NCBI GenBank assembly: GCA_002291955.1
Contig: DBBA01000297.1
Location: 600-11,902 of the forward strand
DNA length: 11,303 nucleotides
Direction of reading: 5' to 3'
DNA from: Rhodobacteraceae bacterium UBA996
GTDB taxonomy: Bacteria > Pseudomonadota > Alphaproteobacteria > Rhodobacterales > Rhodobacteraceae
A program made the position numbers and the translations under genes. Positions 1 through 5,920 of the stretch are shown here, piece after piece. The notes beneath the pieces were generated by a model. That model was given only the letters and a program-made list of their open reading frames with translations. It searched no databases and had not been told where the DNA came from. Every line of letters begins with the position of its first letter. The stretch's first letter is position 1.

Positions 1-1404
1 CCCGCCCACCAGGATCACCGGCACCGGGTTCGTCGTGTGCGCGGTATGCGGCCCGCCCGTCACCGGATCGACCATCACCTCGCAGTTGCCGTGGTCGGCA
101 ATCACCAGCATCGCGCCGCCCGCCGCCTCCAGTGCTGCCAGCGCGGCGCCGATCCCGGCATCCACTGCCTCGCAGGCGGCAATCGCTGCGGGCAGGCTTC
201 CCGTGTGCCCCACCATGTCCGGATTGGCGTAATTCACCACGATCAGGTCGTAGCCCTCGCCGATGGCGCCCGCCAGCCGCCCGGTCACCTGCGCCGCACT
301 CATCTCGGGCTGCAGGTCATAGGTCGCGACCTTGGGGGACGGCGCCATGAACCGGTCCTCGCCTGGCTCGGGCGCCTCCTTGCCGCCGTTCAGGAAGAAG
401 GTGACATGCGGGTACTTCTCGGTCTCGGCCAGCCGGAACTGCCGCTTGCCCTGCGCCGCCACCCAGGCCCCCAGCGTGTTCACCACCCGCTTCTTCGGGA
501 ACACCGCCGTCATGTAGCCCATGTGCACGTCGGAATAGTCCACCATGCCCAGGTACGCCGCCAGCCGCGGCCGCGCGCCGGTGTCAAAGGCCGCGAACCC
601 CGGATCGCCCAGCGCCGCGGTGATCTCGCGCGCGCGGTCGGCGCGAAAGTTCAGGACAAACACCCCGTCCCCGTCGCCGATGCCCGCGAAATCGCCGATC
701 ACGGTCGGCGCCATGAACTCGTCCGTCTCGCCCCGCCCGTGCGCCGCCGCAATCGCGGCCGCCGCATCCGGCGCGCGCGCCCCCTCGCCCCGCACCATCG
801 CGGCAAAGGCCCGGCCCACCCGGTCCCAGCGGTTGTCGCGGTCCATCGCCCAGTAGCGCCCGATCACCGTGGCCACCGCCACGCCCGGCGGCAGCCCCGC
901 CTCCAGCGTGGCCAGGAACCCCGGCGCCGACGTGGGCGCCACGTCCCGCCCGTCGGTGATCGCGTGGATGGCAACCGGGACGCCCGCGTCCGCCACCGCC
1001 CGCGCGGCGGCGAGGATGTGCGACATATGCCCGTGCACGCCGCCGTCCGATACCACACCCACCAGATGCGCGGTCCCGCCCGAAGCCTTTACCCGCGCCA
1101 CGAAATCCACCAGCGCCGCCTCGCGCGCGAACGACCCCTCCTCGATCGCCAGATCGATCTGGCCCAGGTCCATCGCCACGACGCGCCCCGCGCCGATGTT
1201 CATGTGCCCGACCTCGGAATTGCCCATCTGCCCGCGCGGCAGACCGACGTCGGGCCCGTGCGTGACCAGCGTGGCGTGGGGGCACCCCGCCCAGATGCGG
1301 TCAAAGGCCGGGGTCCGCGCCAGATGCGGGGCGTTCGCCGCCGTCCCGGCGCTCAGGCCCCACCCGTCGAGGATCATCAGGACGACAGGTTTCGGCACGG
1401 TCAT
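1..1404 (-). CDS. gpmI: 2,3-bisphosphoglycerate-independent phosphoglycerate mutase (partial, C-terminus beyond window edge)
   Basis: Cytosolic glycolytic/gluconeogenic enzyme that interconverts 3- and 2-phosphoglycerate through a phosphoserine intermediate and two Mn(II) ions. 468 codons are visible; family members are about 505 residues, so some 35-40 C-terminal residues lie outside the window. Seen in the sequence: N-terminal metal-binding VLMILDGWG with Asp13; the phosphoserine motif GNSEVGH with Ser63; the phosphate-binding SDGGVHGH around residue 120; FFLNGG; and near the edge YANPDMVGHTG and ADHGNCE, which supply the second set of metal ligands. The last visible residues, TNPVPVILVGG, match the C-terminal family signature. 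The ATG at 1404 is preceded by GGAGG eight bases upstream, which fixes the start. It lies 105 bp downstream of the PhoD-like gene on the same strand, so co-transcription is possible. All key residues appear intact. Confidence 0.97.
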   Translation of the reverse strand, partial: MTVPKPVVLMILDGWGLSAGTAANAPHLARTPAFDRIWAGCPHATLVTHGPDVGLPRGQMGNSEVGHMNIGAGRVVAMDLGQIDLAIEEGSFAREAALVDFVARVKASGGTAHLVGVVSDGGVHGHMSHILAAARAVADAGVPVAIHAITDGRDVAPTSAPGFLATLEAGLPPGVAVATVIGRYWAMDRDNRWDRVGRAFAAMVRGEGARAPDAAAAIAAAHGRGETDEFMAPTVIGDFAGIGDGDGVFVLNFRADRAREITAALGDPGFAAFDTGARPRLAAYLGMVDYSDVHMGYMTAVFPKKRVVNTLGAWVAAQGKRQFRLAETEKYPHVTFFLNGGKEAPEPGEDRFMAPSPKVATYDLQPEMSAAQVTGRLAGAIGEGYDLIVVNYANPDMVGHTGSLPAAIAACEAVDAGIGAALAALEAAGGAMLVIADHGNCEVMVDPVTGGPHTAHTTNPVPVILVGG

Positions 1405-1411
1405 CGCGGGG

Positions 1412-1416
1412 CCTCC
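1412..1416 (-). promoter_or_regulatory. Strong Shine-Dalgarno of gpmI
   Basis: On the minus strand GGAGG lies eight bases before the ATG at 1404. It is the clearest ribosome binding site in the window and decides the gpmI start. Confidence 0.75.
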
Positions 1417-1509
1417 GGGGTCACTCCCGGCGTTCTACGCCCGGCCTCGGCCCGGCACAACGGCCCCCCCGGCACCCTTCCCCCCGGCGTCCCTCCCGGC
1501 GCCCGCGGC

Positions 1510-2952
1510 TCAGATCGCCAGCCGCCCCGACCGCCCCGTCCGCTCCATCTCCCACGCGGCAGTCCAGTCGGCGGCCCGCCGCTCCAGCACCAGATAGTTG
1601 CGCTCGGCCACATAGCGCCCGCGCACGCCCGGAATGCGCCGGATGCGGATCGGATGGCCCGGCAGGGGACTGTCCCCGAGCGACGCCAGCCACCCCAGGA
1701 ACACCGCCCAGGCCCGCGGCGGCGGCCGGTGCGAGATGCCGGACGCCACCAGCTGATGCAGCATCCCGCCCCCCGACAACGCCATCTCGGCCCGCGTCGC
1801 CAGATGGATCTCGCCCGACAGGGCGGTGACGGCCTGCCCCGGCGCCTCGCCCATCGCCGCGACGGCCGCCAGCATCCGCCGCCACTCGGCCCGGTGCGCC
1901 CGGCTCTGCCACTGGTCGCGCAGGTCGTCCTCGTACTTCTGCATCCGCGGCACGGCGACCATCAGCGCCTCGAGGACCGACAGCCGCGGCCCCAGGAGCG
2001 GCACCGACGACAGAAGCAGCGTCCGCCCCGGCGCCGCCTCGCCCGTCACACCATCCACCAGTGCCCAGCCACCGGGCCCCATCACGTTGCGCCGCCCGCG
2101 CTCGCCGCGCAGGTCGGGGGCCACCAGCCGCATCCCGGGCGCCGCGACCTTCCAGCCCAGATGCGCGCCCTGCGGATCGGCGAACCGGGGCGGCAGGTCG
2201 CCCGCCACGCAGGCGTGCTGGAACAGCAGGTACATCTCGCGCGCGACGGCAAAGATCACCTGACCCACGGCGGACTGCGTGCGCGACGCCTTCAGGGACC
2301 CCCAGCCATCGCAGATGTCGTGGTCGTCCCAGACCATGAGCGACGGCACCCGCGCGGCCAGTTGCGCGAGCTGCGGTGCCGCGGCCAGCGCGATGTAGCG
2401 CTCGGCGAAACGCGCCCGCAGGTGCGCCCGCAGGTCGGCCAGGGCTTCGGGCGCGGGGTCGTCGGGCACCCGGTCAGGCCAGTCCCCGGTCAAGGGATGC
2501 CCGTGCGTCGCCTCGTCGGCATAGACCTGATCGCCCCCGTGGACCAGCAGCGCGAACGGCGCCCGCCCGTGCTCGGCCGCCAGCCGCCCCCACATGGCGT
2601 TGCGCTCGGACCCCTCGCGGTCCATGTCGCCGGTTTCCTCGCCATTGCAGGACACATAGGCCAGCCGCAGGTCACGGGTCAGGTCCGACGCCACGGGATA
2701 GACCGCGCCCCCCCAAGCATAGGACGACGGCCGATCCGAAGGCAGGGTGAACCGCACGCGCCAGACCGTGTGGCCCGGCACCTTGGCCAGCGGCACCGGC
2801 GCGACCGGTCCCGCGCCCGCATCCAGGGGCCCAGGCACGGCATCGCCCGCCGCGATGAACAGCGCGGCGAGATGCAGGACTCCGTCCCGGATGTCGTCAA
2901 GAAACAGGATGGGCCCGAGGATCGGCGCGCAAGGCGGATAGTGGTCAGACAT
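1510..2952 (-). CDS. PhoD-like (alkaline phosphatase D family) metallophosphatase
   Basis: 480-residue protein of the PhoD/metallophosphatase superfamily, expected to hydrolyse phosphomono- or diesters with a binuclear metal centre; the substrate is unknown. Seen: an N-terminal beta-rich domain (about 1-95) and then a metallophosphatase core with YVSCNG (100-104), HGGDQVYAD (138-146), VWDDHDICDGWG (207-218) and SGEIHLA (379-385), which supply the Asp/Asn/His metal ligands. No signal peptide or membrane segment is visible, unlike secreted Bacillus PhoD, so it is probably cytosolic. An in-frame ATG at 2967 would add five residues; I chose 2952 because GGACG sits just upstream and the 2967 ATG has no convincing site. 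It runs toward gpmI, 105 bp away. The family is sure; the physiological role is not. Confidence 0.88.
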   Translation of the reverse strand: MSDHYPPCAPILGPILFLDDIRDGVLHLAALFIAAGDAVPGPLDAGAGPVAPVPLAKVPGHTVWRVRFTLPSDRPSSYAWGGAVYPVASDLTRDLRLAYVSCNGEETGDMDREGSERNAMWGRLAAEHGRAPFALLVHGGDQVYADEATHGHPLTGDWPDRVPDDPAPEALADLRAHLRARFAERYIALAAAPQLAQLAARVPSLMVWDDHDICDGWGSLKASRTQSAVGQVIFAVAREMYLLFQHACVAGDLPPRFADPQGAHLGWKVAAPGMRLVAPDLRGERGRRNVMGPGGWALVDGVTGEAAPGRTLLLSSVPLLGPRLSVLEALMVAVPRMQKYEDDLRDQWQSRAHRAEWRRMLAAVAAMGEAPGQAVTALSGEIHLATRAEMALSGGGMLHQLVASGISHRPPPRAWAVFLGWLASLGDSPLPGHPIRIRRIPGVRGRYVAERNYLVLERRAADWTAAWEMERTGRSGRLAI

Positions 2953-3027
2953 GGCCCGTCCGCACATATGCCGGGCCGCCCCGCCTGCAACCCCGCCGCG
3001 CCGCAGCGCGGCAAAAGACCGCCTGCC

Positions 3028-3094
3028 CCTTCATCCTGTTACAAGTATCCCGGGGGGACCGAGGCTTCAGCCTCGCCGGGGGGCAGAGCCCCCG
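3028..3094 (-). repeat. Dispersed intergenic hairpin repeat, copy 2 (downstream of leuB)
   Basis: Read on the minus strand, this stretch begins with GGGGGCTCTGCCCCC (hairpin at 3079-3093, six-pair arms). A second perfect hairpin CGAGGC-TGAA-GCCTCG (3060-3075) follows, then CCCCCCGGGATACTT and AGGATGAAGG. The first and last blocks match copy 1 at 5826-5874 beside sbtB, which lacks the middle hairpin. In both copies the element lies 3' of a gene and in the same orientation as that gene. It probably contributes to transcript ending or 3' protection of leuB; no U-tract follows, so a classical terminator is not shown. Confidence 0.65.
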
Positions 3095-3118
3095 CCTTCA
3101 CCCGAGGCACAAGCCGAG

Positions 3119-3137
3119 GGCAGCGGCGCCGCCTGCC
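3119..3137 (-). terminator. Imperfect hairpin directly after the leuB stop
   Basis: The 19 bases abutting the leuB stop form a nearly perfect dyad (GGCAG, one bulged G, CGGC against GCCG, CTGCC on the minus strand). There is no T-run after it. With the repeat hairpins further on it may form a compound transcript end, but the call rests on structure alone. Confidence 0.3.
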
Positions 3138-4247
3138 CTAAAGGCTCGCCTCCAGCGCCGCGATCACCGCGTCGCCCATCGCCTGCGTGGTCGCGGGCCT
3201 GGCCGCATCGCCCTTCTGCATCAGGTCGGCGGTGCGCACGCCATCGGCCAGGACCTTCTCGACCGCGCGCTCCACCCGCGCGGCCTCGTCGCCCAGTCCG
3301 AAGGAATAGCGCAGCGCCATGGCGAAGCTCAGGATGCAGGCGCAGGGGTTGGCGATGCCCTGCCCCGCGATGTCGGGGGCCGAACCATGCACGGGTTCGT
3401 ACAGCGCCTTCGGCCGCCCGTTCGCCATGGGCGCCCCCAGGGATGCCGACGGCAGCATCCCCAACGACCCCGTCAGCATCGCGGCCAGGTCCGACAGCAG
3501 GTCGCCGAACAGGTTGTCGGTCACGATCACGTCGAACTGCTTGGGCCAGCGGGTCAGCTGCATCGCGCCCGCATCCGCGTACATGTGCGACAACTCCACA
3601 TCCGCATACTCGGCCTTGTGCACCTCGGTCACGACCTCGCGCCACAGCACGCCCGATTCCATGACGTTGGCCTTTTCCATGGAACAGACCTTGTTCCCGC
3701 GCTTGCGGGCGAGTTCGAAGGCCGACCGCGCCACGCGGGCGATCTCGCCTTCGGTGTAGCGCTGGGTGTTGATCCCCACGCGCTCGTTGCCTTCCCGGAT
3801 GATCCCGCGCGGCTCGCCGAAATAGACGCCCGACGTCAGTTCCCGCACGATCAGGATGTCCAGCCCCGCCACGATCTCGCGCTTGAGCGACGAGAAATCG
3901 GCCAGCGCGTCGAAGCATTGGGCCGGGCGCAGGTTCGCGTACAGGTCCATCTCCTTGCGCAGGCGCAGCAGGCCCCGCTCGGGCTTCAGGCTGAAATCGA
4001 GGCTGTCGTACTTCGGCCCGCCCACGGCGCCCAGCAGCACCGCATCGGCGGCCTGTGCCTTCGCCATGGTCGCATCCGTCAGCGGCACGCCATGCGCGTC
4101 ATAAGCGCAGCCGCCCACCAGATCCTCGGACACGTCGAAGCGCAGGCCCCGGCGGGTGCCCATCCAGTCGATGATGCGGGTGACCTCGGCCATCACCTCG
4201 GGGCCGATGCCGTCGCCGGCAAGGATCAGAAGACTGGGGTTCGACAT
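3138..4247 (-). CDS. leuB: 3-isopropylmalate dehydrogenase
   Basis: NAD-dependent oxidative decarboxylation of 3-isopropylmalate to 2-oxoisocaproate, third step of leucine synthesis; cytosolic homodimer. 369 residues, the usual length. Seen: GDGIGPEV (11-18); the substrate arginines R97, R107 and R135 with the same spacing as in characterised LeuB proteins; VYFGEPRG with Tyr142; catalytic Lys192 in EKANVM; the Mg ligands D225, D249 and D253 (DNLFGDLLSD); and the NAD-binding YEPVHGSAPDIAGQGIANP near 283. The frame stays open upstream of the ATG at 4247, but that part lacks family similarity, and AAAAGG lies just before 4247, so I start there. It is separated from leuCD by 3.8 kb and is divergent from sbtA. 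A TTGACC/TACGCC promoter candidate lies about 40 bp upstream. Confidence 0.97.
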   Translation of the reverse strand: MSNPSLLILAGDGIGPEVMAEVTRIIDWMGTRRGLRFDVSEDLVGGCAYDAHGVPLTDATMAKAQAADAVLLGAVGGPKYDSLDFSLKPERGLLRLRKEMDLYANLRPAQCFDALADFSSLKREIVAGLDILIVRELTSGVYFGEPRGIIREGNERVGINTQRYTEGEIARVARSAFELARKRGNKVCSMEKANVMESGVLWREVVTEVHKAEYADVELSHMYADAGAMQLTRWPKQFDVIVTDNLFGDLLSDLAAMLTGSLGMLPSASLGAPMANGRPKALYEPVHGSAPDIAGQGIANPCACILSFAMALRYSFGLGDEAARVERAVEKVLADGVRTADLMQKGDAARPATTQAMGDAVIAALEASL

Positions 4248-4281
4248 GGGGACCGGCCTTTTCGCGGGAAGGATCGCGGCG

Positions 4282-4310
4282 GGCGTAGCCCTGCCCGCGC
4301 GCGGGGTCAA
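4282..4310 (-). promoter_or_regulatory. Candidate leuB promoter
   Basis: On the minus strand TTGACC (4305-4310) and TACGCC (4282-4287) are separated by exactly 17 bp. A strong -35 with a poor -10 is common in Rhodobacter-type sigma-70 promoters. Transcription would start near 4275, leaving a leader of about 28 nt to the leuB ATG. The spacer holds a perfect 12-bp palindrome, CCCGCGCGCGGG (4294-4305), which may be chance in such GC-rich DNA. Confidence 0.5.
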
Positions 4311-4395
4311 GAAAGCGCGGGCGCGCGCGGGACGCCCGGAAACGCGGCAAGACCCGCGGGCCTGACCGCAGGGGCGCCCGCGCCGGGACCAGCCA

Positions 4396-4422
4396 GGCGC
4401 CCGCCCCCTTGCAGCGGGCGCC
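4396..4422. repeat. Perfect 9-bp inverted repeat upstream of sbtA
   Basis: GGCGCCCGC (4396-4404) is matched by its exact complement GCGGGCGCC (4414-4422) across a nine-base loop. A second copy of the left arm, GGCGCCCGC, sits at 4373-4381 and could compete for the same right arm. The dyad covers the likely -35 of sbtA, so it may be an operator or, if transcribed from further upstream, a switchable RNA hairpin. Confidence 0.55.
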
Positions 4423-4436
4423 ACGCCCGGTATCAG
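4409..4436 (+). promoter_or_regulatory. Candidate sbtA promoter with dyad in the spacer
   Basis: TTGCAG (4409-4414) and TATCAG (4431-4436) with a 16-bp spacer form a modest sigma-70-like promoter ahead of sbtA. The spacer contains a perfect six-base inverted repeat CGGGCG-CCA-CGCCCG (4415-4429), which is well placed for a regulator. The promoter match is only moderate and has not been tested. Confidence 0.35.
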
Positions 4437-4485
4437 CACGGTCAGTTGGCACGGCCAAGTAGCACGGGCAGTCAGCACGGGTGGG
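4434..4485 (+). repeat. Four tandem 13-bp direct repeats before sbtA
   Basis: Units CAGCACGGTCAGT, TGGCACGGCCAAG, TAGCACGGGCAGT and CAGCACGGGTGGG follow each other without gaps. The core GCACGG recurs at 4436, 4449, 4462 and 4475, exactly 13 bp apart each time. The array overlaps the proposed -10 of sbtA, and its last unit merges into the ribosome binding site, six bases before the ATG at 4492. An iteron-like operator or a translation-control element is likely. Confidence 0.75.
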
Positions 4486-4491
4486 GTGCGG

Positions 4492-5478
4492 ATGGACGGA
4501 CTTCTCGACCTCGCACTCGCGAACCTGACCTCGCCCGCCATCCTGTGCTTCGCGCTGGGGCTCGCGGCGGCGCTGGCCCGGTCGGACCTGTCGGTACCGG
4601 AAGCGGCGGCCAAGGCCCTGTCGCTGTATCTGCTGTTCGCCATCGGCTTCAAGGGCGGCACGGGCGTGGCCGCGCACGGGCTGGACGCGCGGCTGGTGGG
4701 CGCACTTCTGGCGGGGGTGGCGCTGTCGGCTGCCATCCCGCTGGTGGCCTTCGCCTACCTGCGCGCGATCAGCCGGCTGGACCAGACCGATGCGGCGGCG
4801 GTAGCGGCGCATTACGGGTCGATCTCCATCGTCACCTTCGTGGCAGGCACGACAACCGTGCAGGCGGCGGGGATGCTGGCCGAGCCCTACATGGTCGCCG
4901 TGGCGGCGGCGATGGAGGCGCCCGCGATCCTGACCGCGCTGTGGCTGGCGCATCGCGGCCGCGGCCCCGGCCCGGGGGACGAGGGCGGCACCAGCCTGAT
5001 GCGCGAGGTGATACTGAACGGATCCATCGTGCTGCTGGTCGGGGCTTTTGCCATCGGCTGGATCACCGGCGCAGATGGCCTTGCGCGGATCGACAGCTTC
5101 ATCGTGGCCCCGTTCCAGGGCGTCCTGTGCCTGTTCCTTTTGGACATGGGGCTGGTCGCCGGCCGCGGCCTGCGCGGCAGCCGCGGCGCCGTCACCGCGC
5201 CGCTCGTTCTGTTCGGGCTGACGATGCCGCTGGTCGGCGCGGGCCTGGGCCTGGGCGCGGGCCTGCTCGTGGGGCTGTCGCCCGGGGGCGTCGCGCTGAT
5301 GATGGTGCTCGCGGCCTCCGCCAGCTACATCGCCGTGCCCGCCGCTATGCGCGTGGCCCTGCCCGACGCCAACCCCGCCATCTATCTGACGCTGTCGCTC
5401 GGCGTCACCTTCCCGTTCAACCTGACCCTGGGCCTGCCGCTGTACCTCGCGGTGGCCGCCACGGTCACCGGCCCCTGA
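4492..5478 (+). CDS. sbtA: Sodium-dependent bicarbonate permease SbtA
   Basis: Inner-membrane Na+/HCO3- symporter of the SbtA (former DUF897) family that raises cytosolic bicarbonate. 328 residues, shorter than the roughly 370 of cyanobacterial SbtA, mainly because the central cytosolic loop (about 153-170, with RGRGPGPGDEGG) is short. Hydrophobic segments cover nearly the whole protein, consistent with ten helices in two inverted halves. Family motifs seen: SLYLLFAIGFKGG (44-56), HYGSISIVTF (107-116) and, in the second half, ASASYIAVPAAMRVALP (275-291) followed by ANPAIYLTLSLG and FPFN. I start at ATG 4492 because GGGTGGGG lies six bases upstream; an in-frame GTG at 4486 is the alternative. 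sbtB follows after 17 bp. The upstream repeats suggest tight regulation. Transport of HCO3- is inferred from family and partner. Confidence 0.9.
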   Translation: MDGLLDLALANLTSPAILCFALGLAAALARSDLSVPEAAAKALSLYLLFAIGFKGGTGVAAHGLDARLVGALLAGVALSAAIPLVAFAYLRAISRLDQTDAAAVAAHYGSISIVTFVAGTTTVQAAGMLAEPYMVAVAAAMEAPAILTALWLAHRGRGPGPGDEGGTSLMREVILNGSIVLLVGAFAIGWITGADGLARIDSFIVAPFQGVLCLFLLDMGLVAGRGLRGSRGAVTAPLVLFGLTMPLVGAGLGLGAGLLVGLSPGGVALMMVLAASASYIAVPAAMRVALPDANPAIYLTLSLGVTFPFNLTLGLPLYLAVAATVTGP

Positions 5479-5495
5479 AGCAGAGACCGCAGCCC

Positions 5496-5807
5496 ATGCA
5501 GACCCACCACGCCAAGCGCGTCGAGATCATCATCGAGGCCCCGATGGAGGGGCGGCTGACCCGTGCCCTTGTCAAGGCCGGGGTGACCGGGTTCACCGTT
5601 CTGCCGGTCCTCGGCGGGTCGGGCCGGTCCGGGGAATGGAGCCGCGAAGGCCAGGTCGGCCGGGCGGGCGGCATGGTCGCGGTCGTCTGCCTGATCCGCC
5701 CCGACCGGCTGGACGGCCTGCTGGAAGCGGCCTTTGCCGTGGTCGATCGCCATATCGGCGTGGTCAGCGTGACCGACTGCGAGATCCTGCGCGCCGAACG
5801 GTTCTGA
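5496..5807 (+). CDS. sbtB: PII-like regulator of SbtA (SbtB)
   Basis: 103-residue PII-like protein that should form a trimer on the cytosolic face of SbtA and control it by binding adenine nucleotides. Seen: an N-terminal beta strand with RVEIIIEAP (8-16), a helix, TGFTVLPVLGG (31-41) leading into a Gly/Arg-rich T-loop SGRSGEWSREGQVGRAGG (42-59), a strand MVAVVCLI (60-67), and the second half ending in VSVTDCEILRAERF. The C-terminal Cys-containing R-loop of Synechocystis SbtB is absent: the protein stops right after ERF. It lies 17 bp behind sbtA on the same strand, with only a weak ribosome site, so translational coupling is likely. A gap-free hairpin repeat follows its stop. Function is inferred from fold and position. 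Confidence 0.88.
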   Translation: MQTHHAKRVEIIIEAPMEGRLTRALVKAGVTGFTVLPVLGGSGRSGEWSREGQVGRAGGMVAVVCLIRPDRLDGLLEAAFAVVDRHIGVVSVTDCEILRAERF

Positions 5808-5825
5808 GGGGCGCGGGGCGTGGCG

Positions 5826-5874
5826 GCGGGGGCTCCGCCCCCGAACCCCCCGGGGTACTTCGGAGAGGATGAAG
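5826..5874 (+). repeat. Dispersed intergenic hairpin repeat, copy 1 (downstream of sbtB)
   Basis: GCGGGGGCTCCGCCCCCG (hairpin 5827-5843, seven-pair arms and a TCC loop) is followed by AACCCCCCGGGGTACTT and AGGATGAAGG. The same blocks occur in inverted orientation at 3028-3094 behind leuB. Such GGGGGCTC-type repeats are, as I recall, frequent between genes in Rhodobacteraceae. It probably acts in ending or stabilising the sbtAB transcript; there is no T-run. Confidence 0.7.
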
Positions 5875-5920
5875 GAAGCCAGGGCGGCAAGGGGGGGGCG
5901 GGAGGGGGCCCCCGGCGGAC

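Noticed and set aside
1417..1509. Recurrent CCCGGCG/GCCGGGG-like words between gpmI and the PhoD-like gene
   Set aside because: Irregular spacing and no consistent unit; GC-rich low complexity explains it.
37..3141. Plus-strand open frame of over 1000 codons
   Set aside because: It lies opposite gpmI and the PhoD-like gene and translates into Arg/Pro/His-rich low-complexity protein without any family motif. In very GC-rich DNA the antisense frames of real genes stay open by composition.
4248..4736. N-terminal extension of leuB
   Set aside because: The frame is open upstream of 4247 but would run through the promoter region and across sbtA. LeuB at 369 residues from 4247 already has full family length and a ribosome site.
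3387..5807. Plus-strand open frame of about 800 codons across leuB antisense, sbtA and into the sbtB frame
   Set aside because: Only its last part is real, as sbtB (start 5496). The rest is leuB antisense and an out-of-frame reading of sbtA, with no recognisable domains.
5891..5913. Run of eight G's and the palindrome GGGGGCCCCC between sbtB and the EEP gene
   Set aside because: Intergenic and consistent with local base composition. A phase-variable tract would need to lie in a promoter or gene, and this lies between two converging gene ends.
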